64,000 nt of DNA. Source: Taklimakanibacter albus (lineage in GTDB: Bacteria > Pseudomonadota > Alphaproteobacteria > Rhizobiales > Aestuariivirgaceae). Below are positions 18,623-27,560 of the stretch, piece by piece. The stretch's first letter is position 1; every line of letters begins with the position of its first letter. The translations under genes and the position numbers were made by a program. The stretch lies in NCBI RefSeq assembly GCF_016595235.1, contig NZ_JAENHL010000006.1, forward strand, positions 1,054,001 through 1,118,000. The letters are read 5' to 3'. A model generated the notes under the pieces. The model worked only from the letters and a program-made list of their open reading frames with translations. It did not search any database and was not told the DNA's origin.

Positions 18623-19122
18623 TGATGAAGCCGTGGTATGTCGCGTTGGTGTTGACCGCGATGCTGACCGGCGCCGCCTTGGCGGCCGAATGGCGGACTT
18701 ATGTGAATGAGCGCTTCGGCGCCACCGCCGACATCCCGGCCGATTACAAGGAAGGCGAGGCGCCCACCAATGACGACGGCCGCAGATTTACCTCGCCTGA
18801 AGGCGACGCGACCATCGCCGTCTGGGGCTCCTTGGCCGTCTCGCTCGAAGACGAGAGCTTCGCGCAATATGCCGGGCGCCTTGTCTCCTATGACAAGCAG
18901 GACGGCTGGGACATTTCCTATACGGCCGGCAAAAGGGACTGGTACGCCTTCTCAGGCACCAAGGGTGATCAGATCGTCTTCGAGAAGATCATCCAGGCCT
19001 GTGACGGCCAGATCGCCAATCATGTCAGACTCGAATATCCCGCCAGCCGGAAAAAGGAGTTCGACGCGATCGTCGGCCATGTGACGAAGTCGCTGCGCTC
19101 GGAGAAAGGCTGGCAGTGCTAG
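18622..19122 (+). CDS. Hypothetical secreted protein
   Basis: A 166-residue product with a clear signal peptide (MMKPWYVALVLTAMLTGAALA, cut before AEWRTYVN). The mature part has the pattern YVNERFGATADIPADYKEG … GRRFTSPEGDATIAVWG that I have seen in small periplasmic proteins of Rhizobiales, and two cysteines that could form a disulfide. No function is known. GGAAGGGA precedes ATG 18622, which overlaps the stop of the lipoprotein gene, so the two are probably one operon. Confidence 0.75.
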   Translation: MMKPWYVALVLTAMLTGAALAAEWRTYVNERFGATADIPADYKEGEAPTNDDGRRFTSPEGDATIAVWGSLAVSLEDESFAQYAGRLVSYDKQDGWDISYTAGKRDWYAFSGTKGDQIVFEKIIQACDGQIANHVRLEYPASRKKEFDAIVGHVTKSLRSEKGWQC

Positions 19123-19141
19123 CGCAACGCCCTCGCACAAC

Positions 19142-19254
19142 ACCCTCACGCTGAGATGCCCGGCGCAGCCGGGCCTCGAAGCGTCCCTCAGGATAGAGCG
19201 AGAACCTTGAAGCATACCCTTCGAGGCTCGCTTCGCTCGCACCTCAGGGTGAGG
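19142..19254. repeat. Intergenic nested-palindrome repeat, copy 2
   Basis: Same element as at 4997–5108: outer arms ACCCTCACGCTGAGATG and CACCTCAGGGTGAGGT in inverted orientation, inner hairpins CCCGGCGCAGCCGGG (left) and GAGGCTCGCTTCGCTCGC (right). Compared with copy 1 the two inner hairpins have changed sides, so the copies lie in opposite orientation. It sits between a plus-strand gene end and the cobO gene end, a convergent gap where it may also act as terminator. Confidence 0.85.
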
Positions 19255-19279
19255 TCAACGGGAGAGGCGGCCCGTATGA

Positions 19280-19885
19280 CTAAAACTCGATCCCCATCTG
19301 CGCCTTCACGCCGGAGCGGAACGGGTGCTTCACCTGTTCCATCTCGGTGACGAGATCGGCGATCTCGATCAGCTCTTCCTTGGCATTGCGGCCGGTGACG
19401 ATGACATGTTTGTCGGCCGGCTTGTTGCGCAAGGTCTCGATGATCTCTTCGACGGGGAGATAATCATAACGCAGCACGATATTGAGCTCGTCGAGCAGCA
19501 CGAGCTTGTAATCGGGATCGGCGATCATGCGCTTGGCTTCTTCCCAGCCGGCGCGCGCATGGGCGATGTCGCGCTCGCGGTCCTGGGTCTCCCAGGTGAA
19601 ACCTTCGCCCATCGCCTTGATGGTCACCAGCTCGGGGAATTTCTCCAGCACGCTGCGCTCGCCCGTCGCCCAGGCGCCTTTGACGAACTGCACGACGCCG
19701 GCTTTCATGCCGTGGCCGATGCAGCGGAAGACCATGCCGAAGGCGGCGGTCGACTTGCCCTTGCCCTTGCCGGTATGGACGATGAGCAGGCCTTTCTCGA
19801 TCGTCTTGCCGGCCATGATCTTGTCGCGGGCCGCCTTCTTCTTCTGCATCTTGTCGTGATGGCGGGCATTTTCATCTTCGCTCAT
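19280..19885 (-). CDS. cobO: Cob(I)yrinic acid a,c-diamide adenosyltransferase (CobO/BtuR type)
   Basis: Transfers the adenosyl group of ATP to cob(I)alamin or its precursors. The 201-residue product has the P-loop TGKGKGKST (residues 38–46), FRCIGHGMKAGVVQFVKGAW, and VLLDELNIVLRYDYL, typical of CobA/CobO. I start at ATG 19885, which overlaps the cobN stop (ATGA); an upstream start at 19948 would lie inside cobN. Last gene of the cbtB operon. Confidence 0.95.
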   Translation of the reverse strand: MSEDENARHHDKMQKKKAARDKIMAGKTIEKGLLIVHTGKGKGKSTAAFGMVFRCIGHGMKAGVVQFVKGAWATGERSVLEKFPELVTIKAMGEGFTWETQDRERDIAHARAGWEEAKRMIADPDYKLVLLDELNIVLRYDYLPVEEIIETLRNKPADKHVIVTGRNAKEELIEIADLVTEMEQVKHPFRSGVKAQMGIEF

Positions 19886-22800
19886 GGGAGATGTCCTTCC
19901 TTGAACAATTTGAGCTGGGCATAGGCCGAATTGGAACGTGGCGTCCACAAGCCGCGGGCAATGGCTTCCTCGAGCCGCTCGGCGATTTCCTTGAGCGCGG
20001 CCGGATTGTTGCGGGCGATGAAATCGCGTGTCGCTTCGTCACCGAGAAAAGCATCATAAGCGAGATCGAAATGATGGCTGGCGACCGCGCCCGTCGTCGC
20101 CGCGAAGGCGAACATGTAATCGACCGTCGCGGCGATCTCGAAGGCGCCCTTATAGCCATGGCGCTTGACGCCATTGATCCATTTCGGATTGACGACACGT
20201 GAGCGCACCACGCGGCCGACTTCTTCCTCGAGGGTGCGGATCACCGGCCGTTCGGGACGGGAATGGTCATTGTGATAGACGCGCGGACGCGTGCCCGACA
20301 TCTCCTCGACCGCGGCGCTCATGCCGCCTTCGAACTGATAATAGTCGTCGGAGTCGAGCAGATCGTGCTCGCGATTGTCCTGGTTATGGACCACGGCCTC
20401 GATGCGTTTGAGGCGCTCGCTGAAAGCCCGCTCGTCATTGGCGCCTTCATCACGCGCGCCATAGGCATAAGCGCCCCAGGTGATATAGGCGCGGGCGAGA
20501 TCGCCACGCTCGGCCCATAACCGCTCGTCGATCAGCGCCTGGAGGCCCGCGCCATAGGCGCCGGGTTTCGACCCGAAGATACGGTAGCCGGCGACATGCG
20601 AGGCGTCGGCCGCGGCGACGCCGTTGGCCTCCAGCGTCCTTGCTTCGCCGTGCATGCGCGCCGCGATCGGATTATCGTCTTCCGGCTCATCGAGCTGTCC
20701 GACCGCGCGGATGGCCTTGTCGAGCAATTCGATCTGCGCCGGGAAAGCGTCACGGAAGAAGCCCGATATGCGTAAAGTTACGTCGATACGCGGCCGGCCC
20801 AAGCGGGGCAGCGGGATGATCTCATAACCGGTCACCCGCCAGCTCGACGGCTCCCAGACGGGTTTCACGCCGATGAGCGCCAAAGCTTGCGCAATGTCAT
20901 CGCCGCCAGTGCGCATATTGGAGGTGCCCCAGGCCGAGAGGCCGAGCGCCTTGGGATAACGGCCGAAATCCTGGAAATGACGAGCGAGCAGGTCCTCGGC
21001 CGATTTCTGGCCCAGTGTCCAGGCTGTCGGCGTCGGCACGGTGCGGTTGTCGAGCGAATAGAAATTGCGCCCCGTGGGCAGGACATCGAGCCGACCGCGT
21101 GTCGGCGCGCCGGAGGGGCCGGGTTTGACGAAGCGGCCATCAAGGCCCTTGAGCACGGCGGCCATCTCGTTCTCGCCGGAACTGCGCAGGCGCGGCGCGA
21201 TGCTGCGGGTGATCTCGGCGATGACCTTGTCCGATTGCGGGCCGATGCCTGCGCGGCTTTCGACACAGCGCGCCGCGAGCAGCTCGAGCCGCTCGACCGT
21301 ATCGCCTTGGCTGCGCCACGGATCGTTGGAGATTGCAGCGAGGGCAGGAGGGTGCGGGCCGGCCCAAGCCAAACCCATATCGCAGGTGAGGGGATCGAAG
21401 TCGGTGAAACCGAGATCGCCGGCCAGCGCACGGATGAGCGACTGGTCGGCCTCCTCGCCGAGCCCGCGCGGCACGCGGGTCAACGCCACGAGGAGATCGG
21501 TCTCAAGCCGGCCTTCGGGTGAGGCCCCCAGAATATGCAGCCCGTCGCGGATTTGCGCTTCTTTCAGGTCGCAGAGATAGGCGTCGAGCTTCTGCAGGTC
21601 GCTGTTTTCATTGCCGGTGAAACCGGCATCGACATCGAGCCGCTGGCTGCGGGTGAGGTCGAGAATGTCGCGCTTCAGGGCCGCGAGGCGGCGCTGGTCG
21701 AGGCCGGAAGCGAGATAATATTCATCGACCAGGGCTTCGAGATCTTTAAGCGGCCCATAGGTTTCGGCGCGCGTGAGCGGCGGCGTCAGGTGATCGATGA
21801 TGACGGCCGCCGACCGGCGTTTCGCCTGCGTGCCTTCGCCTGGGTCGTTGACGATGAAGGGATAGAGATGCGGCATCGGACCAAAGGCGATTTCCGGGTA
21901 GCAGGAAGCCGAGAGCGCCGTCGCCTTGCCGGGCAGCCATTCGAGATTGCCATGCTTGCCGTTATGGATGATCGCCTGGACGCCGAAGTGATGGCGCAGC
22001 CAGAAATAGGCAGCGAGATAGCCATGCGGTGGCACCAGAGCCGGGTCGTGATAGGTTGCCTTGGGGTCGATATTGTAGCCGCGCGCCGGCTGGATCGCGA
22101 CCGCCACATTTCCATAGACGAGGACAGGCAGTGCGAAAGCATCGCCCGCGAAGAACGGATCGCGTTCCGGCGTGCCCCAGCGTTCGGTGATGGCGCTTTG
22201 CACGTCCGCTGGCAAAGCGGCGAAATGGCGTCGATAGTCGGCGACGGCGAGCGTCGTGGCGCTGTCATGTCTGTGCGCGTTGGTCCGCCCACGCTGCAGC
22301 GCCTCGATGAGCCCGTTGCCGTCGGACGGGATGTCACCGACATCGTAACTTGCGTCCATCAGCGCACGGAGGATCGCGATGCTGCTCGCCGGCGTGTCAT
22401 AGCCGACGCCATTGGCGATGCGGCCATCCTTGTTGGGATAGTTGGCGAGGATGATGGCGACGCGGCGGTCGGAGGGTTGGGTGCGTCTGAGACCGACCCA
22501 TGCGGCGGCGAGATCGGCGGCGAAGGCGACGCGGTCCGGCACCGGCCGATAGGTGACGATCCGGCATTGGGTGCGTTCGTCCCAGTGATCATCCGCCTTG
22601 AAGGAGACGGCGCGTGTGAAGACCCGCCCGTCGAGCTCGGGCAGCACCACATTCATGGCGAGATCGCGCGCGCTCAGGCCTTGCGCACTGTCGCGCCAGC
22701 TTGCCTCGCCCGAGCCCGCGAAGACGACCTGTAGCACCGGACAGTCATAGGGTGTGAAAGGCGTATCGATGGCGCTGCTTCCCGAGGAGACGGCGAAAGC

Positions 22801-23562
22801 CGTCGCATTGAGAATGATGTCGGGCGGCGTCGCGTCGAAGGTTTCCGCGATGAATTGCGCGCTCGCCGCATCCTTGAGGCTCGTCACATAAAGCGCGAGG
22901 CTGTCGATGCCGCGCGCCTTGAGGGCTGAAATCAGCGCATCGACGGGAGCGGTCTGGGCACCTTCGAGGACCGACCGATAAAAGACGATTGCCGCCATCG
23001 GCGCATCGCCGATCTGGTTATTCTTGTAGAGGCCGGCTTTGGCGAGCGCGGTCGCGGGCGAGGGCGCTTCGCCGCGCTCCAGGAGATTGAGGCAGAGCCG
23101 CAGAAAGCCTTGTGCGTTGAGCTCCCCGCCGGAGACGAGATACTGGCGCAGCCTCTCGCACTCGGCGGGACTCAGGGTCGAATGGTCGTTGAGGGCGGGA
23201 TCGGGGTGGGCATCACCCGGCAGCACCGCGAGCTTGATCCCGTTGTGGCGCGCCAGCGCTTCGATCTCGGCCAGGCCATAGGGCCAGTATCGCGCGCCGC
23301 CCAGCAGCCTGAGCACGATCAGCCTTGCATGGCGCAGTGTCTTTTCGAGATAGAGGTCGACGGAGAGATTGTGCTGCAGCGTGAGCAGGTTGGCGAGCCG
23401 CAGCGTCGTGCCGGACGGCGCAACCGCTTCCCAGGCGCGGGCCAGAGAAGCGAGTTCGCTATCGGCTGCCGACAGCACGACGATATCGCCCGGCGCCTGG
23501 GCGAGATCGATGGCTTCGGCGGCCCCGTCAATGACGCCGGTCTGGGCGGCGAGAAGATGCAT
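19882..23562 (-). CDS. cobN: Cobaltochelatase subunit CobN
   Basis: Large, substrate-binding subunit of the ATP-dependent aerobic cobaltochelatase CobNST that inserts cobalt into hydrogenobyrinic acid diamide. The 1226-residue product is close to the usual length and has family blocks such as VFYRSVLEGAQTAPVDALIS, YWLR-type region FWLRHHFGVQAIIHNGKHGN, LPTGRNFYSLDNRTVPT and GTSNMRTGGDDIAQALALIG. It is the fourth gene after cbtB, cbtA and cobW under one riboswitch. CobS and CobT are not in this window. Confidence 0.96.
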   Translation of the reverse strand: MHLLAAQTGVIDGAAEAIDLAQAPGDIVVLSAADSELASLARAWEAVAPSGTTLRLANLLTLQHNLSVDLYLEKTLRHARLIVLRLLGGARYWPYGLAEIEALARHNGIKLAVLPGDAHPDPALNDHSTLSPAECERLRQYLVSGGELNAQGFLRLCLNLLERGEAPSPATALAKAGLYKNNQIGDAPMAAIVFYRSVLEGAQTAPVDALISALKARGIDSLALYVTSLKDAASAQFIAETFDATPPDIILNATAFAVSSGSSAIDTPFTPYDCPVLQVVFAGSGEASWRDSAQGLSARDLAMNVVLPELDGRVFTRAVSFKADDHWDERTQCRIVTYRPVPDRVAFAADLAAAWVGLRRTQPSDRRVAIILANYPNKDGRIANGVGYDTPASSIAILRALMDASYDVGDIPSDGNGLIEALQRGRTNAHRHDSATTLAVADYRRHFAALPADVQSAITERWGTPERDPFFAGDAFALPVLVYGNVAVAIQPARGYNIDPKATYHDPALVPPHGYLAAYFWLRHHFGVQAIIHNGKHGNLEWLPGKATALSASCYPEIAFGPMPHLYPFIVNDPGEGTQAKRRSAAVIIDHLTPPLTRAETYGPLKDLEALVDEYYLASGLDQRRLAALKRDILDLTRSQRLDVDAGFTGNENSDLQKLDAYLCDLKEAQIRDGLHILGASPEGRLETDLLVALTRVPRGLGEEADQSLIRALAGDLGFTDFDPLTCDMGLAWAGPHPPALAAISNDPWRSQGDTVERLELLAARCVESRAGIGPQSDKVIAEITRSIAPRLRSSGENEMAAVLKGLDGRFVKPGPSGAPTRGRLDVLPTGRNFYSLDNRTVPTPTAWTLGQKSAEDLLARHFQDFGRYPKALGLSAWGTSNMRTGGDDIAQALALIGVKPVWEPSSWRVTGYEIIPLPRLGRPRIDVTLRISGFFRDAFPAQIELLDKAIRAVGQLDEPEDDNPIAARMHGEARTLEANGVAAADASHVAGYRIFGSKPGAYGAGLQALIDERLWAERGDLARAYITWGAYAYGARDEGANDERAFSERLKRIEAVVHNQDNREHDLLDSDDYYQFEGGMSAAVEEMSGTRPRVYHNDHSRPERPVIRTLEEEVGRVVRSRVVNPKWINGVKRHGYKGAFEIAATVDYMFAFAATTGAVASHHFDLAYDAFLGDEATRDFIARNNPAALKEIAERLEEAIARGLWTPRSNSAYAQLKLFKEGHLP

Positions 23563-23609
23563 CAGCGTTCAATCTGATTCATTTTTGCTCCTCAACCTGA
23601 GGATATGGC

Positions 23610-24647
23610 TCACCCCTTCAGGCGGGCCTCGATCGCGGCCCGGTCCAGTCCCTTGAGACCGATCACCACGACTTCGCTCGACCGCTTTTCATCCGCCCGC
23701 CAGGGCCGGTCGAAATAGCTGTTGAGCCTGGGGCCAACCGCCTGGATCAGCAGACGGCCCGCGGCGCCCTCGACCGCGGCAAAACCTTTGAGCCGCAGGA
23801 TATCGTGCTCGGCGATGAGGTCCTCGATGCGTTTGAGCAGCTTCTCGCGATCGGCGATCGGCCCCAGCGACATGGAGAAGGTGACGAAGTCGTCGTGATC
23901 ATGCTGCACCTCGCCTTCCATCTCGTGATGGGAGAGGCGGTTATGCATGTCGTCTTCGGCTGCCGAAGCGATACCGAGCAGAGCGGCCACGTCGAGTGCG
24001 CCATGTTGCGCCGGCACCAGCTTGGCGCCTTTGCGGATCTGGCCCTTGAGATCGCCTGAGAGCTTCTCCGTCTCGTGCGTCTGGAGAAGATCGGTCTTGT
24101 TGAGCACGATCATGTCGGCGCAGTTGAGCTGGTCCTCGAACAACTCCTCGATCGGATTTTCGTGATCGAGATTGGGATCGGCGGCGCGCTGGGCGGCAAC
24201 GGCTTCCTCGTCATCGGCGAAGCGGCCTTCGGAGAGCGCCTTGGCATCGACCACCGTGACGACGCCGTCAACCGTGACGCGTGACTTGATCTCCGGCCAG
24301 TTGAAGGCCCGCACCAGAGGCTGCGGCAGCGCCAGGCCGGAGGTCTCGATGACGATATGCTCGGGCGGGTGGTCCCGCTCGAGCAGCTTCTTCATCGTCG
24401 GTACGAAATCATCCGCCACCGTGCAGCAGATGCAGCCATTGGCGAGCTCGACGACGTCCTCCTCACGGCAGACCTCGTCGCCGCAGCCTTTGAGAATCTC
24501 GCCATCGACGCCGATATCGCCGAACTCATTGATGACGAGGGCGATCCGCCGTCCCTTGGCATTCTGCAGGAGGTGGCGGATCAACGTCGTCTTGCCGGCG
24601 CCGAGAAAGCCGGTGATGACGGTGGCGGGTATTTTTTGAAGCGACAT
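23610..24647 (-). CDS. cobW: Cobalamin-associated GTPase CobW
   Basis: P-loop GTPase of the COG0523 metallochaperone family, thought to deliver cobalt to CobN. The 345-residue product has Walker A GFLGAGKTT (residues 13–21), the metal motif GCICC (Cys 72, 74, 75), GTP-specificity NKTD, and a His/Asp-rich segment (HNRLSHHEMEGEVQHDHDD) before the C-terminal domain. Directly upstream of cobN (47-base gap) and 3 bases after cbtA. Confidence 0.95.
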   Translation of the reverse strand: MSLQKIPATVITGFLGAGKTTLIRHLLQNAKGRRIALVINEFGDIGVDGEILKGCGDEVCREEDVVELANGCICCTVADDFVPTMKKLLERDHPPEHIVIETSGLALPQPLVRAFNWPEIKSRVTVDGVVTVVDAKALSEGRFADDEEAVAAQRAADPNLDHENPIEELFEDQLNCADMIVLNKTDLLQTHETEKLSGDLKGQIRKGAKLVPAQHGALDVAALLGIASAAEDDMHNRLSHHEMEGEVQHDHDDFVTFSMSLGPIADREKLLKRIEDLIAEHDILRLKGFAAVEGAAGRLLIQAVGPRLNSYFDRPWRADEKRSSEVVVIGLKGLDRAAIEARLKG

Positions 24648-24650
24648 TCT

Positions 24651-25406
24651 TCAAGCCTCTTTGACGAAACGGTCCATGGCGAGACCGAGGAAGCCGCCGA
24701 TCGCGATCCACAGGAGCGCGGCTGCGGCAAGCGTATTGGCTGCGAAGGCCGCCGAGATCACCGCCGGGACGCCGCTTTCATGGGTCGGCGGCATCGGCGC
24801 GCCGATGATGTGAGGAATGGCCACCAGCACCACGGCCGCCACCTTCGCCCACATTTCGGTGCGCTGGGTGAAGAGCCAGATGGCGATGCCGGTTGCCGCG
24901 ATCGTGCCCACCCACCAAACCTGGCGGAGGAGGAGATCACCAGCCGGCATGCCCGGAAGCTCGGGCGGCAGGCTTGCGGCAGGGGCCAGATGCACGGCGA
25001 GGAAGCCGGCAATGCCCCACAGCACGCCATTGCGCGGCGTGATGCGGGTTCCGCTCAACAGGCTGACGCCGGCGAGCAATGCCGCGAAGCCGGTGCCGGC
25101 AATGATGCTGGCGAGGAACGTGAAGGAAGTGCGTTCAGTACCATCGGCCGGGGCCCAGCCTTCTTCCTCCTCGGCGGGAGCAGGGGTGGATTGTGCCGTC
25201 GTGGTCTCTGCCGGAGCGGATTGCGCCGCTGTCGTGTCTGTCGTGGTGGCTGCGGCGGCATGGTCATGCGAATGACCGTCGCCGGCATTTTCATATTTCT
25301 CGGCTTCGAGAATCAATGGTGTGAGCCGCACATGCTGGATCGCACCATAAAACAAGCCGGCCGCGATCCCTGCGAGGAGCGCGGCGAGCAAAACCCGCCC
25401 AATCAT
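24651..25406 (-). CDS. cbtA: Cobalt transporter subunit CbtA
   Basis: Membrane protein proposed, from its riboswitch context in many proteobacteria, to import cobalt together with CbtB. The 251-residue product has an N-terminal helix MIGRVLLAALLAGIAAGLFYG, a His-containing loop (GDGHSHDH) followed by an Ala/Thr-rich linker, and four more hydrophobic helices. The gene is 12 bases after cbtB and 3 before cobW, all on the minus strand. Confidence 0.92.
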   Translation of the reverse strand: MIGRVLLAALLAGIAAGLFYGAIQHVRLTPLILEAEKYENAGDGHSHDHAAAATTTDTTAAQSAPAETTTAQSTPAPAEEEEGWAPADGTERTSFTFLASIIAGTGFAALLAGVSLLSGTRITPRNGVLWGIAGFLAVHLAPAASLPPELPGMPAGDLLLRQVWWVGTIAATGIAIWLFTQRTEMWAKVAAVVLVAIPHIIGAPMPPTHESGVPAVISAAFAANTLAAAALLWIAIGGFLGLAMDRFVKEA

Positions 25407-25418
25407 GTCGAGACCTGC

Positions 25419-25592
25419 TTAGTGGCAGGGAAAGCCGATGGAGTGGCGCGTGTCATGCGCCGCATTGTGCAGGTTATCCGCCTGGGCGAGGCCCACGCCG
25501 AAAATCAGGAAACCGCCAAAAACCATGGCGCTGATTCCCGCGGCCACGCGCTGGGAAAGCGAAAGGGAAGTAGAAATCCGGTCGGTCGTCAT
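25419..25592 (-). CDS. cbtB: Cobalt transporter subunit CbtB
   Basis: A 57-residue single-span protein: one TM helix (AAGISAMVFGGFLIFGVGLA) and a C-terminal metal-binding-like tail with HNAAHDTRH and final CH, the signature of CbtB. ATG 25592 lies about 50 bases after the B12 box of the riboswitch. First gene of cbtB-cbtA-cobW-cobN-cobO. Confidence 0.92.
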   Translation of the reverse strand: MTTDRISTSLSLSQRVAAGISAMVFGGFLIFGVGLAQADNLHNAAHDTRHSIGFPCH

Positions 25593-25639
25593 GAGCGTAA
25601 CACCCTCCGTGTGCTCAAAAATCAAAGTGAGGGCAGGGC

Positions 25640-25830
25640 CCTCGGTGGTCGCGGCAGGTCTCCTGACTTGCGGTTCGGGCGGAAGCACGCGGCCTTCCCG
25701 GTTTCCCAGTGGCCTAGTCTGCATGCGTCCTCACCGCTCACAGTTGCGGGGGCAGTCACGGTTTTGGCCCCGATTTGGGTCATCCGCACCGTGTTCCCTG
25801 TTCGGTTTCTAGCCGTATGGCATCGAAACA
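25640..25830 (-). ncRNA. Cobalamin riboswitch upstream of cbtB
   Basis: On the minus strand the conserved elements appear in order: AGGGAACACGGTGCGG, GACCCAAATCGGGGCC, CTGCCCCCGCAACTGTGAGC, GCCACTGGGAAA, GGGAAGGC and the B12 box AGTCAGGAGACCTGCC (around 25653–25668). Between it and cbtB, GAGGGCCCTGCCCTC followed by ACTTTGATTTTT could be the off-state terminator. High cobalamin would be expected to shut off cobalt uptake and the cobW-cobN-cobO genes. Confidence 0.95.
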
Positions 25831-25942
25831 CCGCGTCCTGCATGGGTGCCACGGGCGTAACCGCCCGTCAAGCTTCGGCTTTTCCAGACCTATTCCAGCA
25901 GTCTGTTCCTATTGCCCTCGGAGGCCTCGTCAGGCTATATTG

Positions 25943-25956
25943 ATTGAACGTTCAAT
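25943..25956. promoter_or_regulatory. BetI-like palindromic operator before the Rieske gene
   Basis: ATTGAACGTTCAAT is a perfect 14-base palindrome inside TATATTGATTGAACGTTC, ending about 18 bases before ATG 25974 and just before the AAAGGAGG ribosome site. The extended form ATTGATTGAACGTTCAAT closely resembles the operator of BetI, the choline-responsive TetR-family repressor, as I remember it from proteobacterial bet operons. A TetR-type site is fairly safe; BetI itself is inference. No TetR gene is in the window. Confidence 0.6.
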
Positions 25957-25973
25957 TAGAAAGGAGGCAAAAA

Positions 25974-27179
25974 ATGGATGCGATCAATCCTCTGGCGCCA
26001 ACCCGTCTCGGTGACGACGAGCGTGCCGGCCTGCCTCCCTGGACCTATTTCAACAAGGAGCTCTTCCAGCTCGAGCAGGACGAGCTGTTCCGCCGCCATT
26101 GGCAGCTTGCCTGCCATGTGAGCGACGTGCCCCAGGAGGGCGACTGGACGACCTTCGACATCGCCGGCGAGCGTGCCCTCATCGTGCGCGGCAAGGACAA
26201 GCTGGTGCGTGCCTTCCACAATGTCTGCCGGCATCGCGGCTCACGCGTGGTGGCGGGCGAGAGTGGCCGCTGCAAGAGCGCCATGGTCTGCCCGTTCCAT
26301 GGCTGGTCCTATAATCTCGACGGCACGCTGCGCGCCGTGCCCAAGGCCAAGACTTTCCCCAAGCTCGACCCCGTGACCCACGGCCTGGTGCCGCTCGAGC
26401 ACGAGATCTGGCAGGGCTTCGTCTTTGTGCGCTTCAAGCCGGGTCCGCAAGGCTCGGTCGCGAGCCTCATGGCCGAGCACGAGAAGGAAGTGGCGCCTTA
26501 CAGGCTCGCCGACATCAAGCCCTATTCACCGCAGACGCGTGACATTTTGGAGGTGAACTGGAAGGCCGTGCGCGACGTCGACAATGAAGGCTATCACGTG
26601 CCGATCGCCCATCCGGCGCTGCATGATCTCTATGGCCAGCAATATAAGGACGGCCGGCCCCATGCCGGCGTGTCCCGCTCGGAAGGCCGCATCACCGGCG
26701 TGGCGCCGCGCTTCTGGAGCGTACGCAATTATGTGAAGCACCGCCCCGACATGGCGCATCTGCCGGACGAGGCGAAAGGCCGCTGGGTCTATCTCGGCAT
26801 GTTCCCCAATCTGGTGATCATGCTTTATCCCGATCTCGTCGGTTATTATCAGGAGCTGCCGGTCGAGGTGGGCAAGACCGTGCAGCGCATGGCCTATTAT
26901 GCGCCGCGCGACGATCGCCGTGAGGCCAAGGTGGCGCGCTATCTGGCGCATCGCATCGACCGTGTCACCGGCGCCGAGGATGCCCAGCTGATCAAATGGT
27001 CGTGGGAATCGATGCAGTCCTCGGGCTTCAGCAATATGATCCTGTCCGATCTCGAGGCCGGCGTGCGCGACTATCACGACACGTTGCGTGCCGCTATCCC
27101 CGTGGCGGCGCTCGTCAGCGAGCCGGCCAAGGGGCAGGTCGAGACGATCAACCAGACACTGCTCGCCAGCCGGAGCTGA
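25974..27179 (+). CDS. Rieske non-heme iron oxygenase, alpha subunit (possibly glycine-betaine/quaternary amine type)
   Basis: Oxygenase that uses electrons from a reductase partner to activate O2. The 401-residue product has the Rieske motif CRH (85–87) and CPFHGWSY (106–113), the mononuclear iron ligands in DVDNEGYHVPIAH (His 208, His 213) and the ED of VTGAEDAQ (Asp 336). Substrate is not certain. Length and sequence style fit the GbcA/stachydrine class, and the BetI-like operator supports a quaternary amine. RBS AAAGGAGG at 25960–25967. Its electron donor is not adjacent; the reductase at 56086–57084 is only a distant candidate. Confidence 0.85.
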   Translation: MDAINPLAPTRLGDDERAGLPPWTYFNKELFQLEQDELFRRHWQLACHVSDVPQEGDWTTFDIAGERALIVRGKDKLVRAFHNVCRHRGSRVVAGESGRCKSAMVCPFHGWSYNLDGTLRAVPKAKTFPKLDPVTHGLVPLEHEIWQGFVFVRFKPGPQGSVASLMAEHEKEVAPYRLADIKPYSPQTRDILEVNWKAVRDVDNEGYHVPIAHPALHDLYGQQYKDGRPHAGVSRSEGRITGVAPRFWSVRNYVKHRPDMAHLPDEAKGRWVYLGMFPNLVIMLYPDLVGYYQELPVEVGKTVQRMAYYAPRDDRREAKVARYLAHRIDRVTGAEDAQLIKWSWESMQSSGFSNMILSDLEAGVRDYHDTLRAAIPVAALVSEPAKGQVETINQTLLASRS

Positions 27180-27187
27180 CCAGAGAC

Positions 27188-27442
27188 TTAAGTTTTCTGT
27201 TCTCGTCGAAGTGAGGGCATCCAGACCTCAGGCCCGTCAATATCGTAAGCGTCCTTGCGCCTCATGCTTTGATATTCAACCCTCGTCATCCAGGACGGGC
27301 GTCTTTCGAGGATCGTCACGTCTTGGTACTTCGCATGTATTTCCTCGGGCGATCTTGCGCGCATGATCGCCCAAAATCCGCCCATCCTATAGTCATGGAC
27401 GACTAGGAATTCTCGTTTTTCATCATCCTTGTGCCTTCTCAT
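27188..27442 (-). CDS. Small hypothetical protein
   Basis: An 84-residue reading from ATG 27442 with EFLVVHDYRMGGFWAIMRARSP, then DVTILERRPSWM, a pattern I associate with small conserved proteins of unknown function in actinobacteria and rhizobia. The frame stays open upstream to 27547 and 27610; the start is uncertain (AGGAGA lies about 19 bases before ATG 27442). Convergent with the Rieske gene (8 bases apart) and divergent from the transporter operon. Confidence 0.6.
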   Translation of the reverse strand: MRRHKDDEKREFLVVHDYRMGGFWAIMRARSPEEIHAKYQDVTILERRPSWMTRVEYQSMRRKDAYDIDGPEVWMPSLRREQKT

Positions 27443-27560
27443 CAATGCAGCATAGGCGCGTCTCCTGATCCGGCCAACCTTCTCATCCCGCGCCCCCCTT
27501 GCGGGTTCGAAGCCGGGCATGGCACAGTCATGGCCATAAGAATCCATAAGGGAGGGTACC

